Assembly: GCA_027575765.1 (NCBI GenBank)
Contig: JANBPT010001354.1
Span: 1 to 10,141 of the forward strand
Length of the DNA stretch: 10,141 bases
From: Tieghemiomyces parasiticus
Lineage: Eukaryota; Kickxellomycota; Dimargaritomycetes; Dimargaritales; Dimargaritaceae
Direction: 5' to 3'
A model generated the notes under the pieces. The model did not search any database and was not told where the DNA came from. It worked only from the letters and a program-made list of their open reading frames with translations. Made by a program: the position numbers and the translations under genes. Below are positions 7,269 to 10,141 of the stretch, piece after piece. Position 1 is the first letter of the stretch. Each line of letters begins with the position of its first letter.

Positions 7269-9011
7269 CTACCCGACATGCTCGACGGGTACGGTGACGA
7301 GCCGGCCGTTCTTGACGACCGTCCGCAGCTGCTCGGGGACGGGGTGTTCCTTGTAGTCCTCGTCGTCACCGGCACCCTCTCCCTTCATGGAGATGTTGAT
7401 CTCGGAGGTCTTGGAGGTGGTGATTTCGATATCGTGGCACTCAGAGCCCAGGAACACAAGGGCACCGTCAACCTTATCGAGGAGAAGGGCCGGGCAGCGT
7501 CCCGTAATTTGGAACTGGAGGGACGCTGAGTTGACAATATCGACCGTCGAGATGACCGTATCCACCACCATGCCCACCTTCTTGCACTTGTCCATGGTCA
7601 CTGCGTTGAGCTTGCCCACCACCTGCACCGTCAGGTTCTGGCAGTTGTAAATGTAGACAAACTGGCGCATGTCCGTGATCTCGATCGTCAGCTGGCCTGA
7701 CTCGTAGTTCTCCACCACCCACTTGTTGCCTTCCAGTTGGAACTTGGGCGGTACCTTCTTGGTCAGGCTGCGGGGCTTGGTGGGGATGGGCGGGGCAGGC
7801 TTGCCCTTACCGGCTGCGGTGAGGTTAAAGGATGGCGGGCAAGATAACGCAGGTAGGAAGGGAGGGGGGGGGGAAGAAATAAAAGTTAGATAAATTTGAG
7901 ACATCAGTGCCGGCAATGCCTTTAACGCCTTGCACGTCCATACACGGAGCTGCTGACGGTGACCGCTGAGAGTCGACATACCTTGGCGAGATTGTACGGG
8001 ACTCTTGGACCGCAGTGCCGGGTTCTTATGGGTCATCTGGGACCGGTCGACCTTGCGCAGCCCCTGCGTGATGGCCTCGCCCTTGTTAAGGTCCTTGAGC
8101 ACGGAGGTCATATCGACCGGGGCGGCGGTACCCGACGATGCGGTGGGGGCCACCTGCGGTGGTGGTGGTGGGGCAACAGGAGCGGGCGGCGGCGGGGGAG
8201 GGGGCGGGGGACCACCGGCCGACTGCGCAGTGGCCGCGGGCTTGGTATCCTCGCCCGTGTAGTCCTTGAATTCACAGCCCTGGGGGTTCCAGGTCAGCCC
8301 GGTCTTGTGGTACGCCTCGACATAACGGGTGAGGGCCTTGAGCATAGCATCGTAACTCTTGACCCACTCACCGATGGCCGCAGCGTCACCGTCGCCGGCG
8401 GCGGCCTTGACTTTGGTCTTGACGCGGTTCACGTAAAACTCAGCGCTATCACGCATATCTTTGACGTAGGGCACCGGGGTGGGTTCGACCGTGACCCAGC
8501 CGAAGGCGCCAGCCCCTTCGCTCACCGCAGTTAGGCGCTCAAACATAAATTTATCCGCGCGGTGTTTGGAACGGACGTCGTCGGCCCCAGTAATGCACTC
8601 CACCAGAGGTTTCAGGCTCTCGGCGAACTCGCCCATGTTGGACGGCTTGCGGGATTGGGACGCCCGCAGAATGACACCACGCTCGAGTTGCGCCAGTCGG
8701 CCAATGAGGTTGGCTTGCTCGGCGACGGGGCCGCCCAGCTGGGCCGAGAAGTCGAGGTACTTGCAAACCTCCTGGGTTAGGAACTCGTCGTAGGCCGTGA
8801 CCGAAGCGGGCAAGGCCTGCGGCGCCGAAGCCGGGGAGGCGGGCTTCGTAGTCCCCGCCGCCACTGGGGCCGGCTCGACCGCGGCGAGCGTTTCAGGGCG
8901 ACCCGTGGTACTGGGGTCGGAGCTTAAGTTCTGGGCAAACTTCTCCAGGCGCTGGGTGGCCGACTCCAGCCGGCGGAGGAGACTGCCAAAGGCCTCCTGG
9001 TCGGATGACAT
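7269..9011 (-). CDS. CAP1/SRV2: Adenylyl cyclase-associated protein (CAP/Srv2), two exons
   Basis: Actin-monomer regulator that recycles ADP-actin with cofilin and, in fungi, links Ras to adenylyl cyclase. Exon 1 is 9011-7982, exon 2 is 7813-7269; the spliced product has 524 residues, close to the usual fungal length. In order: cyclase-binding coiled coil with RLESATQRLEKFA at about 14-26; helical folded domain at about 70-245, with GWVTVEPTPVPYVKDM and AEFYVNRV; proline-rich tract at about 267-289; WH2 actin-binding motif at about 300-335, ending in the hallmark THKNPALRS; second proline segment PAPPIPTKP after the splice junction; beta-helical CARP domain in exon 2, with MDKCKKVGMVVD and SSEIN-like TSEINISM. 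The C-terminus has the family's PVPEQLRTVV and final PVEHVG. The start is the first Met before the conserved coiled coil, in the context GCCAGCCATG. The proline tract is encoded by G/C-only sequence with G-quadruplex potential. Confidence 0.97.
   Translation of the reverse strand: MSSDQEAFGSLLRRLESATQRLEKFAQNLSSDPSTTGRPETLAAVEPAPVAAGTTKPASPASAPQALPASVTAYDEFLTQEVCKYLDFSAQLGGPVAEQANLIGRLAQLERGVILRASQSRKPSNMGEFAESLKPLVECITGADDVRSKHRADKFMFERLTAVSEGAGAFGWVTVEPTPVPYVKDMRDSAEFYVNRVKTKVKAAAGDGDAAAIGEWVKSYDAMLKALTRYVEAYHKTGLTWNPQGCEFKDYTGEDTKPAATAQSAGGPPPPPPPPPAPVAPPPPPQVAPTASSGTAAPVDMTSVLKDLNKGEAITQGLRKVDRSQMTHKNPALRSKSPVQSRQGMSTLSGHRQQLRVWTCKALKALPALMSQIYLTFISSPPPPFLPALSCPPSFNLTAAGKGKPAPPIPTKPRSLTKKVPPKFQLEGNKWVVENYESGQLTIEITDMRQFVYIYNCQNLTVQVVGKLNAVTMDKCKKVGMVVDTVISTVDIVNSASLQFQITGRCPALLLDKVDGALVFLGSECHDIEITTSKTSEINISMKGEGAGDDEDYKEHPVPEQLRTVVKNGRLVTVPVEHVG
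7814..7981 (-). other. Spliceosomal intron in CAP (168 nt, phase 1)
   Basis: The donor is CAAG followed by GTATGT (GT at 7981-7980); the acceptor is CACCGCAG ending at 7814. Splicing joins G to CC, making an Ala codon (residue 344), so SRQ-A-GKGKPAPP runs smoothly into the conserved second proline motif. Branch-point candidates are CTAAC (7889-7885) and TTTAAC (7829-7824). A C10 pyrimidine tract (7873-7864) lies between them. The length is divisible by three and there is no stop in frame, so the unspliced frame stays open. The 56 residues it would add do not resemble CAP. Confidence 0.9.
8158..8210 (+). repeat. G-rich low-complexity tract encoding the CAP polyproline region
   Basis: Tandem GGT repeats (8158-8169) are followed by a dense G tract with runs of three to five G at 8184, 8194, 8200 and 8206. 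On the coding (minus) strand this encodes the consecutive prolines of CAP. It meets the G-quadruplex rule on the template strand. The repeat number is likely to vary between strains by slippage. Confidence 0.7.
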
Positions 9012-9015
9012 GGCT

Positions 9016-9736
9016 GGCGAAAGAGGGGATGAGGTAAGGTGAGGTGTGGAGAGGGCGGTAAAGGTAAAGTTGGCTACGGGGATGCAAGGCAGATGGGGTT
9101 AAGACACGCTCGCACAAGGACGTAGCAGATGGGATGAGGCTCTGCGCTAGGTGACGGGAACCCCTCCCCAAGGCCGATGAGTCTACCCAAGTCGGCGGTG
9201 GGGCGGAGAGAGGCGACGGTGAGCCAGGAGCGTAGCCCCTGCCAGGACTCGCCCCCACGTCGCTCAGGAATGTCCCGCCGGGCTTGGCGGCTGATACAAT
9301 GGCTAGATGGATCCGCCACACCATTTCTTCACTACCTAACCAGACCCCCGTACTCCGGTCGGGTAGATCAAAAGACCTTACCACTGGCGAGCTTAATGCG
9401 TGAGCCCCGAGACTAGCAAAGTCGGTAGTGCCATATACCATGACTCGAAGGTACGAAGAAGCGAGGAGGGTAACCTGGAACCCATTGGCCTCCTAGACAA
9501 CTGGTGAGGGCACCAACCAACACATGGGAGTCTGACAGTGCGCAAAGCTTCCAAGACAACTCCTTCCTGAAGCGAACCTGAGACGTTAATACTAGACGCT
9601 GCGTTCCCTTACTGGAATAAGTTGGCAGTCAAACCCTAAATCATATCAGCCGGTGGAACGCGGCGGCGGTCTCCAACTCAAGAACGGCAAGCGGAAAGAG
9701 ATACGCGATGCAAGGAGGATTTGATGCCAATGATTA
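9016..9736. other. CAP upstream region / intergenic spacer
   Basis: No gene is supported. Long minus frames here run in another frame into the start of CAP and lack recognisable domains. No TATA box is close to the CAP start. The minus strand shows a donor-like GTAAGG (9381-9376) and a pyrimidine-rich stretch ending in CGCCAG two bases before the CAP ATG, compatible with a 5' UTR intron. The region should contain the CAP promoter. Confidence 0.4.
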
Positions 9737-9742
9737 TTTATT
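9737..9742 (-). terminator. Poly(A) signal of the phosphate transporter gene
   Basis: The minus strand reads AATAAA within an AT-rich patch (CAAAATAAATAATC), about 100 bases past the transporter stop at 9842. Its position and AT-rich surroundings suit a 3' end. Confidence 0.5.
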
Positions 9743-9841
9743 TTGGTATACACAAAGGAGTAACGCAGAGAAGATATGGTACGCGGGGTGTGCCCGAAAG
9801 AGTAAGCGCTAAAAAGTGAAGAGGTCGCACAGCGAGCCGGT

Positions 9842-10141
9842 CTAGTCCTCGTCCTCGCCCGAAATCTCCTCAAGGGTACGGCCTTTCGTTTCCGGGAGGA
9901 AGAAAGTAAACCCGAAGCCGATGAGCATGAAGATGGCGAAGATTTGGATAATGTGCGGCACGAAGGCGTTCGTCCCCCCGATATCGCGGAGCTGGGAGAA
10001 GCCGGCCTGGGCCACAATGGCGCCCAATTTACCTGAGGCGGCCGACAGGCCGTGGCTAGTGGTACGGAACCGGGTGGGAAACACTTCGCTCGGGTAAATG
10101 AACGTGGTGGTATTGGGGCCAAAGTTCTGGAAGAACTGTGC
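9842..10141 (-). CDS. PHO84: High-affinity inorganic phosphate transporter, C-terminal fragment (PHO84-like, MFS)
   Basis: Last 99 residues of a plasma-membrane phosphate:H+ symporter of the major facilitator superfamily; the 5' part lies beyond the right edge. The frame is open to 10141, and the first residues AQFFQNFGPNTTTFIYP match the FGPNTTTF segment typical of the fungal/plant PHS family. Next comes EVFPTRFRTTSHG, the cytoplasmic loop motif, followed by SAASGKLGAIVAQ (residues 33-45), part of transmembrane helix 11. The final helix is at about residues 64-82 (IIQIFAIFMLIGFGFTFFL). The MFS sugar-porter-like signature LPETKGRTLEEI follows at 82-93, then a short acidic tail GEDED. A valine GTG at 10084-10082 is internal, not a start. 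TAG stop at 9844-9842. In fungi such genes are typically induced by phosphate starvation through the PHO pathway; the promoter is not in the window. The gene symbol is by similarity. Confidence 0.93.
   Translation of the reverse strand, partial: AQFFQNFGPNTTTFIYPSEVFPTRFRTTSHGLSAASGKLGAIVAQAGFSQLRDIGGTNAFVPHIIQIFAIFMLIGFGFTFFLPETKGRTLEEISGEDED

Noticed and set aside
7959..8534. 191-codon plus-strand ORF antisense to CAP
   Set aside because: Shadow of the CAP coding sequence, including the G-rich complement of the polyproline codons.
8893..9441. 182-codon minus-strand ORF overlapping the CAP start in another frame
   Set aside because: No recognisable domain; it overlaps conserved CAP codons out of frame, and a possible donor within it would not join in frame to CAP.

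Overview
This window looks like nuclear DNA of a fungus. Three proteins are recognisable, all read from the minus strand: ribosomal protein uS10 (RPS20), cyclase-associated protein (CAP/Srv2), and the C-terminal end of a PHO84-type phosphate:H+ symporter. CAP carries one spliceosomal intron with a GTATGT donor. Gene density is low and the intergenic spaces are long. Coding regions are GC-rich. A fungus is well supported; the exact lineage is not, and an early-diverging (zygomycete-grade) lineage is only a guess.

Layout from left to right. Positions 2-613 (+): a frame open from the window edge, stopped once by TAA at 458-460 and then open again for 51 codons. It is not clearly recognised, is faintly leucine-rich-repeat/F-box-like, and looks like a fragment or a decayed gene. 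Positions 461-700 are strongly AT-rich. Positions 617-2488 hold no convincing gene; a Gag-like 68-codon ORF at 1881-2087 is the only item worth testing. Positions 2626-2844 (-): a likely small secreted precursor of 72 residues, with signal peptide, linker, Lys-Arg site and a 13-residue two-cysteine tail. It has its own TATA box and a possible poly(A) signal. Positions 3003-5102 have no supported gene but contain a G-quadruplex motif and a G10/C11 inverted repeat. Positions 5405-5770 (-): RPS20, with a CACGTG palindrome about 270 bases upstream. Positions 5847-7268: no gene. Positions 7269-9011 (-): CAP, two exons. Positions 9016-9736: spacer and presumed CAP promoter. Positions 9842-10141 (-): last 99 residues of the phosphate transporter, cut by the right edge.

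The recognised genes are unrelated housekeeping functions: translation, actin turnover/Ras-cAMP signalling and phosphate uptake. They do not form a pathway or an operon. No RNA gene, CRISPR array or intact mobile element was seen. The least ordinary items are the secreted peptide precursor, the stop-interrupted frame at the left edge, and the CAP intron, whose length is a multiple of three and which has no in-frame stop.
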